Assembly (NCBI GenBank): GCA_002102555.1
Contig: MCFL01000116.1
Location: forward strand, 1-64,000
Source: Catenaria anguillulae PL171
Taxonomy: Eukaryota; Blastocladiomycota; Blastocladiomycetes; Blastocladiales; Catenariaceae
Length of the DNA stretch: 64,000 nt
Direction of reading: 5' to 3'
This document shows, in pieces, positions 26,844 through 35,556 of this stretch. The notes below the pieces were generated by a model. The model was not told the DNA's origin. It was given only the letters and a program-made list of their open reading frames with translations, and did no database searches. Within the stretch, counting starts at the first letter, position 1, and each line of letters starts with the position of its first letter. A program made the translations under genes and the position numbers.

Positions 26844-27608
26844 TCGAATTGTTCTGGTGACTGCAATGGTTTTTGTACAACAGCACATTGGTCTTGGGTT
26901 GAAATTGGTTGGAAAGGTGAAAGTTGGAATTGAAACATCTGTACTTGTTGATGTTGGATCTGGGACTGTACTTGTCTGTGTACTTGGAATTGTCAATACA
27001 TTGTTTGGTGAAATTGTTATTGTCGGTTGGTTTTGATAGTGTGATGCGCCAAGCGTGGGATCTTCCCATGGTTCTCCAATCCGGATTCGCCCAGGCAGAT
27101 TTGCAATCACTGGAACTGGACCGCTGAATGTACCAGTATTTGCTCCTTGAATGGAAACATCAATACAATTGACATAGTATTCCCTATTCCCAAGTCGATT
27201 GACCCAGTGCCATTGAAAAACTGCAGATTGAGCAGATGGAATGTTGTTTGGAACTGGAATGTTGAATGTGAGTCCATCCAAAAAACACCGATTCATGATA
27301 GTGTGAATGACAACAAAATCTTGTCCATTGTATGAAACACTGAATTGACAATGGCCTCCATCATGGATTGCACCACTCCCAAAACGAACTGGAAACTCTG
27401 ACCCTGCAACCATTCTTGCCTTCACTTGACCTGGTGGTTTTCCTTGACATGGATACTGGGAATTGGTCAAAATAGGAGCCATGATGTTGTAGTCCTTGTT
27501 GGAAATGGAATTGTCATTGGGAGAACCCCTTGGGAATGGAGACACAATATTCATATGTGCTACTGTTGATCCTAAAAGTGCAAACAGTGCCAAAGGTTTG
27601 AGAAGCAT
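26826..27608 (-). CDS. Secreted AA11-like lytic polysaccharide monooxygenase
   Basis: A 260-residue protein. A signal peptide (MLLKPLALFALLGSTVA) would be cleaved before His18, giving the N-terminal His that LPMOs need for the copper histidine brace. A second brace His is likely His82 in AIHDGGHCQFSVSY, and the axial Tyr is in NREYYVNC (about residues 144-145). MNIVSPFPRGSP after the first His and the FQWHWVNRLGNRE strand are typical of AA11, a mainly fungal, chitin-active family. Cysteines 54, 87, 108 and 148 could pair. A Ser/Thr/Pro-rich linker and a Cys-rich basic tail end the chain. Predicted role: oxidative cleavage of chitin-like polysaccharide at the host surface on entry or exit. Substrate is inference. 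Confidence 0.8.
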   Translation of the reverse strand: MLLKPLALFALLGSTVAHMNIVSPFPRGSPNDNSISNKDYNIMAPILTNSQYPCQGKPPGQVKARMVAGSEFPVRFGSGAIHDGGHCQFSVSYNGQDFVVIHTIMNRCFLDGLTFNIPVPNNIPSAQSAVFQWHWVNRLGNREYYVNCIDVSIQGANTGTFSGPVPVIANLPGRIRIGEPWEDPTLGASHYQNQPTITISPNNVLTIPSTQTSTVPDPTSTSTDVSIPTFTFPTNFNPRPMCCCTKTIAVTRTIRSCRTR

Positions 27609-27637
27609 CAGTGTTCACTGTTACACATTTGACTGGT

Positions 27638-27650
27638 ATTTTTTTCTTGG
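27638..27650 (+). promoter_or_regulatory. T7-CTTGG tract, candidate late promoter
   Basis: ATTTTTTTCTTGG, with the T-run ending 25 bases before ATG 27670; nearly the same as the tract before the capsid gene. Confidence 0.45.
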
Positions 27651-27669
27651 AAACAACTAAACATTTCTC

Positions 27670-28107
27670 ATGTCTCGACTCAACGATCTCACATTTCTGG
27701 GTGGAATTAGTCGTGGTAATCTTTCGATTCTTGCAGGAACAAACCCTGCTGAACATGGTGCAGGACAACTCTATGTCCAAGACACGTTGGTTGTTGATGC
27801 AACCACACAAAGCATTGACCATACCACAGGTGCCCTGGTTGTCTCGGGTGGTGTAGGTGTAGGTCGCAATCTCACTGTTCATCAAAACCTTGAAGTGGAT
27901 GGCTCTTCATTGTTTGAAGATGATGCAACATTTGGACCAGGGGCATTTGTTGCACTTCAAGGTACAGCAACATCAACAAGTATTAGCACTGGCCAACTCA
28001 CAATTGCCGGTGGTGTTGGTATTGCAAAAGACACATTTATTGGGGCCTGGTACGAATTCAGGACACAACTGACAGTGATTCACAAACAATGGAGCATTGG
28101 TTGTTGA
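27670..28107 (+). CDS. Giant phage-like fibre 2, N-terminal piece
   Basis: The true start of fibre 2 (MSRLNDLTFLGGISRGN). It contains the first repeats, TTGALVVSGGVGVGRN and GQLTIAGGVGIAKD, then falls out of frame near 28042-28045 (a G4 run, one base short). The following repeat (RIQDTTDSDSQ) is in a second frame, and a second missing base near 28085-28090 leads into the long frame from 28097. All three pieces align as one repeat series, so this is one gene. Confidence 0.75.
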   Translation: MSRLNDLTFLGGISRGNLSILAGTNPAEHGAGQLYVQDTLVVDATTQSIDHTTGALVVSGGVGVGRNLTVHQNLEVDGSSLFEDDATFGPGAFVALQGTATSTSISTGQLTIAGGVGIAKDTFIGAWYEFRTQLTVIHKQWSIGC

Positions 28108-31100
28108 TGGCGGGGCTGGTTTTCGTGGTCGTGTAGTGTCGGGTGCATTTGAGGTACAAAACACTGGCAATGCTGGTCTGACACTCAAGGCAAATACTGA
28201 TGGTACTGGCAGTGATTCGGCATTTGTCCAACTCTTGACTGCAGACACATTGCGTGCAAACTTGACTGTGAGTCAAGGCAACAACAATATTCTTGAAATT
28301 AATTCTGCAACTGATCGCGGTATCACCCTTGCATCTGGAGGTGGAAATGTTGCTATTGGCGGTTCTCTTGGTACAGAACGTTTGGTTGTTCGCGGCGACA
28401 CCCTTATCACATCCACTGTTGACAGTTCTTCAATCACAACTGGTGCACTCAAGATTGCAGGCGGTCTGGGTGTTGCAAAACAAGGGCATTTTGGTGATAA
28501 CGTCACTGTCACTGGTCAAGTCTTTTCATTGCGGGATGGTGGGAACTTTACTGCCATTCCAGCCAGTACTGGGGCAACAACTAGCTTGACATTGTTCCGC
28601 ACACCAGAACAGAGTGCAAGTGCCAGTGGTGATTTTTGGTCTTTGGGCGCAACTTCTGGAACATTCTTTTTGAGCACAGCCCAACTTGGGAATGTCATGA
28701 CAGTTTCATCTGCTGGGCGCACCACATTCACTGATACAACTGCCAGTACGTCATCCGCTGTTGGTTCCGTTGTTGTGACAGGTGGGCTCAGTGTTTCTGC
28801 AACCCAATCTGCACTGTCTTCAACCAATGGCGGAGCATTTACTGTGGCCGGTGGGACAGCAGTTGCTGGAAATTCATTCTTTGGTGGTGTGATGAATGTA
28901 GTCAACACAACTGGGAGCACAAGTCCAACAACAGGAGCTGTTGTGGTTAGTGGTGGTGTTGGAATCAGTGGACAGCTACATGCAACTGGAGCACTGAATG
29001 TTCGTCGCTCAGGTTCTCTGGTTGGGGAAACTCATTTTGGACTGCGTTCCACTGGTGGACCAAACCGATTCACAGTTGGACTTCAGAATGCAGAAACAGA
29101 AATTGACAATGTTGGGTCAGACTTTGCTGTTTGGCGATTTGATGATGCTGGGACATTGATTGAACGCGTGTACCGCATTGTGCGTGCCACTGGGCATTTT
29201 GAACTCAGTCAGACAATGGCAATTCAGGGCACAGCACAGAGCACTGGTACAGGTTCAGGGGCGCTGACTGTGGCTGGTGGTGTTGGGATCACTGGGAATA
29301 CAAATGTTGGTGGAAACTTGACTGTTGGTGGAAACATTGACGCAACTGGTGGTTCAGTAACATTCTCAAGCACAACTGATAGTACAGCTCCCACGAATGG
29401 CGCAGTCGTCATTTCTGGAGGTCTTGGTGTGGCAAAAGATGTCAATGTTGGTGGCGATCTGACTGTCACTGGCTCTCTAACTGCAACTGGTGGTATTACA
29501 TTTGACAGTACGGAGGACAGTACTTCCACAACTACCGGTGCCTTGGTACTCCGCGGTGGTCTTGGTGTGGCAAAGAACACTTACATTGGTGGACTGGTTC
29601 GACTTGTTAACACTACAGGTAGCACATCTCATGATTCTGGAGCCCTTGTTGTTTCTGGTGGAGCTGGAGTCGGTGAGAATTTGTATGTACGCAACAATGC
29701 TATTGTTCAAGGTACAACTGCAAGTACTTCTACAGCAACTGGTGCACTTGTTGTTGCCGGTGGTCTTGGCGTGGCAGGTAATGTCCATACTGGCGCCATT
29801 GTTCGCACAACAAGTGCTGGAAATACTGGACTCGAGCTGGGTTGTAACGGTGACGATTCTGGGAATGATGTTGCATACATTACATTTGCTGTTGGGAGTG
29901 AACGGATTCTGCAATCCAACATTACTTATTCCCAGGCATCTGATATTCTGTTTGTCAACAGCGATGTAGACACCAATGTCCAAATTTGCTCAAATGCATC
30001 TGGTGGAAATGTGCGGATTGGTGCAGGTTCATTTGCTGGAGGGTACAAGCTCGAAGTAGCTGGGGCAACATTGGTCACTGGGAATACACTGCTTTCTAGT
30101 ACAACACAGTCTTCCTCTCCTTCCAGTGGTGCACTTGTTGTTTCTGGCGGAGTTGGAATTGGTGGACATCTCCATGCATCCAATTATGTAGAGTATGGTT
30201 CAATTGGATTCCGCTACAGTCTTTCCAACAGTACGGTATCTGGGCTCAATGGAACACAATGGTACAACCAGAGTGAGACAACTGCAACTCGATTCAACTT
30301 TGCTCATGCGTTTGAAGGCACAGCTTATGAGAACAGTCTCCATGTTTACAGCCTTGGTCGTGATGGGGCAACCAACCAGGAGGGTCTTCGTATCGCAACT
30401 AGTGGTAGTCAACATTCCATTCAGGCATTTGCAACAGGTGGTGGTGTTGTGCGCACACTGTTGGTTGGTCCCCAGACTGAATTCCTCAGTAGTGGTGTGG
30501 TCCGGATGCTCAACACCACCAACAGTACCTCAGTATCCACTGGTGCACTTGTTGTGAATGGCGGTGTTGGTGTTGCTCAAAATGCAACTGTGGGAGGTAT
30601 TGTGACTCTGACCAATACTACAACAAGCAGCAGTACTGGAACTGGGGCACTAGTTGTTGGCGGAGGAGTTGGTGTTGGTGGGACTCTGAGTGTTGGTGGA
30701 AGTGCCTTGTTTGAGAGCCATATCACAATGGGGTCATCAACATCAGATTATCAGGCATTTGCAACTGGTGGTGGAACTGCATGGGGTCGTATCTTTGGTG
30801 CATTCAACCAACTTTCAGAGGGTGTACACCTTACCTACAATGCTTGGAATGACAATGTTGCTTGGGCCATTGATGATGCTGGCAAGTCAACATCGCGAAT
30901 CAGCATGCGCCCTGGTGAAATGAACTTTTACACTGGGACAGTCAATGGCGCACCTACTCTGGAACATGTTCGCATCACACATGCTGATGGTACACGGTTT
31001 TTGACCAATGTCCAATTCTCGACTATTCAGCTCACAGATACCACTGACAGTACGGCCCCAACCAACGGTTCATTGGTTGTCACTGGTGGCCTGGGTGTGG

Positions 31101-32905
31101 CCAAACGCGCCAACATTGGCGGTCGCGTGCACATTTATGATACTACTGCCAGTACTTCGACTTCCTCTGGAGCACTTGTTGTTGATGGTGGTGTTGGAAT
31201 TGCATCTAGTGTACATGTTGGATCTGTTGTCAATACATACAATGGAACAAGTGTGAGTGGCAATGACCATTTGATTCTTCGCTCTTCCACAGGGTCACAG
31301 CGATTCCAACTTGGTCTTGTGGGCATGGAAGATACTGATAACGTTGGTAGCAATCTGCAGTTGTGGCGTTCTGCAGACAATGGTGCTGTGATTGATAGCA
31401 TCTTCCGCATTGTGCGTGCTACCGGTCAGTTCTTGTTCCAACAGACTACACAGTCTACAACTTCTTCATCTGGCGCAGTTGTTGTCAGTGGTGGTGTTGG
31501 AATTGGTGGAAATATCAATGCTGGTGGGAACCTTGGTGTGAGTGGTTCAGGTTCAATTGCAACTACACTCACTGTGGGTGGGAACACCAGTATCAACAGC
31601 ACCACACAATCTGCAAGTACCACCACTGGTGCTCTAGTGGTTGCTGGTGGAGCAGGTATTGGTGGAAATGTCAATGTTGCAGGGTCAGGGACATTCAATG
31701 GCAGTCTCAGTGTTGGGAGTACTGGTCTGTTTTCTGGTGCTGTAACTGTGACTGATACAACTCAGAGTACCACTGTTTCCAATGGTGCACTCATCATTGC
31801 AGGCGGTGCTGGAATTGCAAAGAACCTGAATGTTGGCGGTGCTCTTGTTGTTGGTGGAAACACAACCATCAATGGAAACCTTGTTGTAAATGGTGGTAGT
31901 ATCACTGAAATTCGGACATCAACACTCAGCGTCAATGACAATGTCATTTTGATCAATGCCGGTCCCCAGTCATCAGCAGATGGTGGTGTGGGTATCAAAC
32001 GGTTCCAGACTGCCAACAATACTGGCGAGGGTGATGTGGTCAACAATGATGTCCCTGAAGTATCAGGTACTGCACGCACAGGGTCAACTTCAACTACCAT
32101 TGTCCTTGCAAGTAGTGCATCTGCAATCAATGACTTTTACAAGGATAGTTGGATTCGCATTACGAGTGGTACTGGTTCTGGACAAGTGCGCCGCATCAAG
32201 CAGTATGATGGTGCATCCAAAGTTGCTACATTGTACAGCACGGCTGACCAAACTGCCAACAATTACAGCCCTGTGGAAGGCATGGATTGGGATACGATTC
32301 CAGATGTCACTTCTCAATATGCCATTTATGATACACAGTACATTCTGACCTACTATGACGAATCAGGTGCTGAGTATGTGTTTGGATCTACCCCGCAAAA
32401 CCCTGCCAGTGAGTCATTTGTCACCATTCGCCAGACTATCAACATTCGTGCCCGCGATGTTCGGTCTACTGGCACTGTATTCACAGATACCATCAATGAA
32501 CATTCTGCTAATGCTGGAGTCACTATTGAGGGTGTCAATGTTCGCGATGGTGCAATGACTGGTGTGTTGAGCATCAACGGAAACGCTGTTGATGTCACTA
32601 ACACTGTTGGACTCATTGACAACACTTCTGGATTTGTCACCATTCCAGGTACCACAACGCATGGTTCTTACCTCGTTCTTGTTCGTGCAGTCAACAATTC
32701 TGGATGTCATGCTGCATTTGCAATTACTGCTCGAAATGGAAGTGCTGGATATACACAGCGTATGGCTGGCGTCAAGGGATCTAATGATGAGAACCTGGAC
32801 ATTACTTGGCCGGCTGGCGAGTCTCCTCGTCTTCGCCACTTGCTTCCAATTTCTGGTGCTTCAGGTGCCAACATTCAGTATGTTGTCAAGGTATTGTCTG
32901 TGTAA
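28097..32905 (+). CDS. Giant phage-like fibre 2, main body
   Basis: A 1,602-residue open frame with about 17 repeats of the form GALVVxGGxGVxxN, each preceded by a Thr/Ser-rich strand (such as TDSTAPT or TTQSASTTT). Between repeats are larger domains of a common type (FQLGLV or FTVGLQN followed by a VYRIVRATG strand), found at least twice. Past residue 1,270 the repeats end and a tip region follows: a GNLVVNGGSITEIRT strand, a segment with GTGSGQVRRIKQYDG, and a C-terminal domain ending LLPISGASGANIQYVVKVLSV. A hairpin follows the stop by 12 bases. With the 27670 piece the protein has about 1,740 residues. Predicted receptor-binding fibre. Confidence 0.85.
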   Translation: MVVDGGAGFRGRVVSGAFEVQNTGNAGLTLKANTDGTGSDSAFVQLLTADTLRANLTVSQGNNNILEINSATDRGITLASGGGNVAIGGSLGTERLVVRGDTLITSTVDSSSITTGALKIAGGLGVAKQGHFGDNVTVTGQVFSLRDGGNFTAIPASTGATTSLTLFRTPEQSASASGDFWSLGATSGTFFLSTAQLGNVMTVSSAGRTTFTDTTASTSSAVGSVVVTGGLSVSATQSALSSTNGGAFTVAGGTAVAGNSFFGGVMNVVNTTGSTSPTTGAVVVSGGVGISGQLHATGALNVRRSGSLVGETHFGLRSTGGPNRFTVGLQNAETEIDNVGSDFAVWRFDDAGTLIERVYRIVRATGHFELSQTMAIQGTAQSTGTGSGALTVAGGVGITGNTNVGGNLTVGGNIDATGGSVTFSSTTDSTAPTNGAVVISGGLGVAKDVNVGGDLTVTGSLTATGGITFDSTEDSTSTTTGALVLRGGLGVAKNTYIGGLVRLVNTTGSTSHDSGALVVSGGAGVGENLYVRNNAIVQGTTASTSTATGALVVAGGLGVAGNVHTGAIVRTTSAGNTGLELGCNGDDSGNDVAYITFAVGSERILQSNITYSQASDILFVNSDVDTNVQICSNASGGNVRIGAGSFAGGYKLEVAGATLVTGNTLLSSTTQSSSPSSGALVVSGGVGIGGHLHASNYVEYGSIGFRYSLSNSTVSGLNGTQWYNQSETTATRFNFAHAFEGTAYENSLHVYSLGRDGATNQEGLRIATSGSQHSIQAFATGGGVVRTLLVGPQTEFLSSGVVRMLNTTNSTSVSTGALVVNGGVGVAQNATVGGIVTLTNTTTSSSTGTGALVVGGGVGVGGTLSVGGSALFESHITMGSSTSDYQAFATGGGTAWGRIFGAFNQLSEGVHLTYNAWNDNVAWAIDDAGKSTSRISMRPGEMNFYTGTVNGAPTLEHVRITHADGTRFLTNVQFSTIQLTDTTDSTAPTNGSLVVTGGLGVAKRANIGGRVHIYDTTASTSTSSGALVVDGGVGIASSVHVGSVVNTYNGTSVSGNDHLILRSSTGSQRFQLGLVGMEDTDNVGSNLQLWRSADNGAVIDSIFRIVRATGQFLFQQTTQSTTSSSGAVVVSGGVGIGGNINAGGNLGVSGSGSIATTLTVGGNTSINSTTQSASTTTGALVVAGGAGIGGNVNVAGSGTFNGSLSVGSTGLFSGAVTVTDTTQSTTVSNGALIIAGGAGIAKNLNVGGALVVGGNTTINGNLVVNGGSITEIRTSTLSVNDNVILINAGPQSSADGGVGIKRFQTANNTGEGDVVNNDVPEVSGTARTGSTSTTIVLASSASAINDFYKDSWIRITSGTGSGQVRRIKQYDGASKVATLYSTADQTANNYSPVEGMDWDTIPDVTSQYAIYDTQYILTYYDESGAEYVFGSTPQNPASESFVTIRQTINIRARDVRSTGTVFTDTINEHSANAGVTIEGVNVRDGAMTGVLSINGNAVDVTNTVGLIDNTSGFVTIPGTTTHGSYLVLVRAVNNSGCHAAFAITARNGSAGYTQRMAGVKGSNDENLDITWPAGESPRLRHLLPISGASGANIQYVVKVLSV

Positions 32906-32917
32906 TACCAGATTTTG

Positions 32918-32948
32918 ATCTAGAAAGTTGAAATTGTACTTTCTAGAT
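32918..32948. terminator. Perfect hairpin after fibre 2
   Basis: An 11-bp perfect stem (ATCTAGAAAGT with ACTTTCTAGAT) and a 9-base loop, 12 bases after the fibre stop and 13 bases before the convergent gene's stop at 32962. It could end transcripts from both sides. Confidence 0.6.
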
Positions 32949-32961
32949 TGGATTGCTATCT

Positions 32962-33765
32962 TCACTTTGAACTGCTCTTTGCTTTTCTGCGATGCTTGCG
33001 ACGTTTTGACTTTCTCTTCCTCCGTGGACGATCTTCATCTTCAGATTCGTCTGCAAATTGATAGACTGGTGGCTGTGGACCAACTACAATACTGGGGAAT
33101 GTAGGTATTGGGAGAGATGGTACAAGTCCAGTGGACCCAACCATCATCATGTTTGGACGATTGGATGTGGAGTGGCGGCGAAACGCGGATGTCATGATGC
33201 GCTCATACATTCGCGATTGCGAACCAAGGGTTTGTTGGATGATCTGGTCAGCAGTTTGCTCAAGAGGCTGCAGAAGATAGTTGACTTGCACAAACTTTTT
33301 GAACCAAGGTGGAAGAGGTGCCTGGCGCCAGGTTATATCAATGACTGCACCAACAACAAATACTGCAAGTAGTCGTGCAAAATGACCGCCTAGAACCCGG
33401 TTGAGCAAAATGATGTGATTGATCAAATAGTTTTGACCATCTTGCCCTACCAGAAATTTGTCAACAATCATATTGGCCATGGTAGAATACCCGGTTGATG
33501 TACCTGCATGTTCTGGAAGAACATAACCGTATTTGAATTGCAAAACAGATGTGACAACATTGTGACTTAGCATATGCGCTGCCATTGTCTTGGTCATGTT
33601 GACGAATTCTGTGAATGATTCAGTATACTGTGGAGCTGAATCGAGAGCAGCATGGTGGTGGAATTGAGCAAGTGTAATGAACCATTGTTGCGTGTACTTG
33701 TCTTCCAATGCCTTTTGAAGAAATTCGGCAGATTGACTGAGATTTGGCGAAACAATAACTTGCAT
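32962..33765 (-). CDS. Uncharacterised protein with one hydrophobic segment and basic tail
   Basis: A 267-residue protein. The N-terminal 130 residues are helical (LSQSAEFLQKALEDKY, FVNMTKTMAAHMLSHNVV). A hydrophobic segment, GHFARLLAVFVVGAVIDITW, near residue 135 resembles the last helix of Bcl-2 folds only loosely, so I do not claim a relation beyond noting HFARLLAVFVVGAV next to ITWRQAPLPPWF. The end is very basic (RRKRKSKRRKHRRKAKSSSK). Family not recognised. Confidence 0.55.
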   Translation of the reverse strand: MQVIVSPNLSQSAEFLQKALEDKYTQQWFITLAQFHHHAALDSAPQYTESFTEFVNMTKTMAAHMLSHNVVTSVLQFKYGYVLPEHAGTSTGYSTMANMIVDKFLVGQDGQNYLINHIILLNRVLGGHFARLLAVFVVGAVIDITWRQAPLPPWFKKFVQVNYLLQPLEQTADQIIQQTLGSQSRMYERIMTSAFRRHSTSNRPNMMMVGSTGLVPSLPIPTFPSIVVGPQPPVYQFADESEDEDRPRRKRKSKRRKHRRKAKSSSK

Positions 33766-33776
33766 GATTTAGTGTG

Positions 33777-34250
33777 TCATAGCAAAATTTTGTTACATAC
33801 AAGACAGTGTCTTACACCATGCTTGAATTTTCTGTAGTCTGAGAAACATTGGCGGTGTACTGTGGCACCGCATGTCTGGCAATGCTCTACATTCTGGTCT
33901 GGATAAAAGGGTTCGAGACAAATGAGACAATCAGTGTAGACTGGATTGGTAATTGTCTTGTATGAAATTGCACGGAATGAACTAAACTTTTGGAAAATCG
34001 AATGCACTGAGGGGTACAGATAAAAAAAATGTCTGGGATGACAATTGAAAAACTTGTCAATGACAAAAGAAATATGGCGGCATATTCCAAAAAGGTCCGG
34101 GAAATTGTGACATGAACATGTCGTGTAAAGGGGCGACAACCTAATTGTGTATACACCTTTTTGACCTTGGAGACAAAGCTTGACATACACTGGGTACATT
34201 ACAACTTTGGTGATTTTGTACTTTTTGGGTTCAAACCAGGGGAGACACAT
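33777..34250 (-). CDS. SWIM-RING zinc-finger protein, probable E3 ligase
   Basis: From ATG 34250 the protein has 157 residues. A SWIM-type finger is visible in CSCHNFPDLFGICRH, in a context (YTIRLSPLYTTCSCHNF) typical of SWIM domains, and a RING-type cluster follows: CLICLEPF, then HCQTCGATVHRQCF and HCLVC. This pairing resembles ZSWIM/MEX-type ubiquitin ligases. An upstream in-frame TTG at 34262 was rejected in favour of ATG 34250. It adds to the ubiquitin-related set at 18898, 39138 and 43192. Confidence 0.7.
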   Translation of the reverse strand: MCLPWFEPKKYKITKVVMYPVYVKLCLQGQKGVYTIRLSPLYTTCSCHNFPDLFGICRHISFVIDKFFNCHPRHFFYLYPSVHSIFQKFSSFRAISYKTITNPVYTDCLICLEPFYPDQNVEHCQTCGATVHRQCFSDYRKFKHGVRHCLVCNKILL

Positions 34251-34268
34251 TTCCTTTTGCAAGGATTT

Positions 34269-34655
34269 TTAGTTGTGCCGCTCGACTTGGGTGAATTGCC
34301 GAGTTGCAATGCTTTGGTACCGTGGATCATTTGTGGTACCGTCAAACATGGGCATCAGTTCCCTGAGTGAGAATTCGGGCTGAATGTCATGGAATGGGAC
34401 ACCCTCAAGTTGTTTGCGGTGCTGTACCCTACGGTCAAGATCAAATTGCTTCAAAGGGAAAATGGTCGGGTCTACCATTGCGATTTCGCGCTGAACAGTG
34501 GGATGACGTACACTCTGGGATTGTTGACGTGTGAATGCATTATTCGATCCGCGAAGTGAACTTTCAGTTTCCACTTTGTCAAGAATTGCAATATCTGCTC
34601 CTTGTGCGAGCAAGGGGACGGGTTCAGATGTACGGGACACAAATTCAGTGTTCAT
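34269..34655 (-). CDS. Uncharacterised soluble protein, virion-like
   Basis: From ATG 34655 (MNTEFVSRTSEP) 128 residues; an alternative ATG at 34685 is only 2 bases from the ATCGAT element, which favours the inner start. The sequence is Arg/Gln-rich with PLLAQGADIAILDK, IAMVDPTIFPLKQFDLDRRVQHR and EFSLRELMPMFDGTTNDPRYQSI. It resembles in style the short protein at 13822. No family identified. Confidence 0.5.
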   Translation of the reverse strand: MNTEFVSRTSEPVPLLAQGADIAILDKVETESSLRGSNNAFTRQQSQSVRHPTVQREIAMVDPTIFPLKQFDLDRRVQHRKQLEGVPFHDIQPEFSLRELMPMFDGTTNDPRYQSIATRQFTQVERHN

Positions 34656-34686
34656 GTTTACAGTCTGTTTCGAAAATTTTGGCATG

Positions 34687-34711
34687 ATCGATAAACACGA
34701 GAGCTATAAAG
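34687..34711. promoter_or_regulatory. ATCGAT plus TATAAAG, divergent promoter candidate
   Basis: ATCGAT at 34687-34692 lies 32 bases before the minus-strand ATG 34655 and 64-69 before the plus-strand ATG 34756; TATAAAG at 34705-34711 lies 45-51 before the latter. Confidence 0.45.
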
Positions 34712-34755
34712 GTCGAGGATGCCCTGAGGGTTTTGGGATACTCACCACAGCCAAC

Positions 34756-35556
34756 ATGCCCATCAACATCCTCGATCTTGACCTCAACCGCGTTACCGTC
34801 AGTGCCACCAAGAAGCAGGAATATGGCGCTATGCTTTATCTGGGTTATGATGGTCAAAAGTACTTCCCAGAACTGGTTATGCCTGATCTGGAGGTGAGCA
34901 CCTTCAAGCGCTTCCAGAGTGACAAGGGTCTGGACTATGATACGTTCATGTGTTTCTTTAGTTTCAATGGCATGGACGAGGATTCTCAGCGTGGCCGTAA
35001 GCTCAAGGCAGTCCGTGACAAGATGCTGGGTCTGCAGGAGCGGATCCAGACCCTCTTGGTGGAAAATGTTGAGGAGATCAAAAAGGCTTTTCCCAAGGGC
35101 AAGTATGATGCTGAAAAGCTACGCATGCAGTTCACCAATGTGATTTCTGCATACACCAACGAGGAGACGGGCAAGACGTACCCAGAGTCGTTCAAGGTGG
35201 AACTGCAGCGCGAGATGCAGGATCGGTCCAAGTTCAATGCGATGCGTGGTAAGGCTCTGCTGATTGATCGCCACCAGAACGAAATCCCTGTCGACATTGA
35301 CAATGTTGACAATGAGATCAAGCGTGGGGCCTCTCTGAAGGCTGTGCTGCGCATTGCCTATGTGTTTGTTGGCAAGACTGCTGTGACAGTCAAGCTCCGG
35401 ATGGTTCATGCTGTGCGCACCAAGGTTGCACCCAAGCAGAACACATTCACTCTGCAGCTGGACGATGATGAGTTTGCTGCAGTGGAAATGGAGGAGGAGC
35501 GGGACCAGGGTCTCTACGAGGAGGTGGGAAAGATCAATGTCGACTATGACATGTGA
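34756..35556 (+). CDS. Abundant DNA-binding-type protein (DUF5871-like, possible ssDNA-binding)
   Basis: From ATG 34756 (MPINILDLDLNRVTVSAT) 266 residues. The order of beta-rich segments, YGAMLYLGYDGQKYFPEL, then TFMCFFSFNGMDED, a helical insert (LLVENVEEIKKAFPKGKY), LLIDRHQNEIPVDID, and LKAVLRIAYVFVGKTAVTVKLRMV, recalls a giant-virus family (I believe DUF5871) proposed to bind single-stranded DNA. Codon use is markedly G/C-ending and regular compared with neighbours, like the capsid gene, which suggests very high expression. The frame extending upstream to 34531 is antisense to another gene and rejected. The acidic C-terminus fits an SSB-type tail. Assignment moderate. Confidence 0.6.
   Translation: MPINILDLDLNRVTVSATKKQEYGAMLYLGYDGQKYFPELVMPDLEVSTFKRFQSDKGLDYDTFMCFFSFNGMDEDSQRGRKLKAVRDKMLGLQERIQTLLVENVEEIKKAFPKGKYDAEKLRMQFTNVISAYTNEETGKTYPESFKVELQREMQDRSKFNAMRGKALLIDRHQNEIPVDIDNVDNEIKRGASLKAVLRIAYVFVGKTAVTVKLRMVHAVRTKVAPKQNTFTLQLDDDEFAAVEMEEERDQGLYEEVGKINVDYDM

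Noticed and set aside
27670..32905. Fibre repeats as a CRISPR array or tandem DNA repeats
   Set aside because: Repeats are conserved in protein but varied in DNA and irregular in spacing.
32962..33765. Bcl-2-like function for the 267-residue protein
   Set aside because: Only a loose resemblance of one hydrophobic helix; no BH-type motif that I can defend.
34531..34755. N-terminal extension of the gene at 34756
   Set aside because: Antisense to the gene at 34269-34655 and across the promoter motifs.
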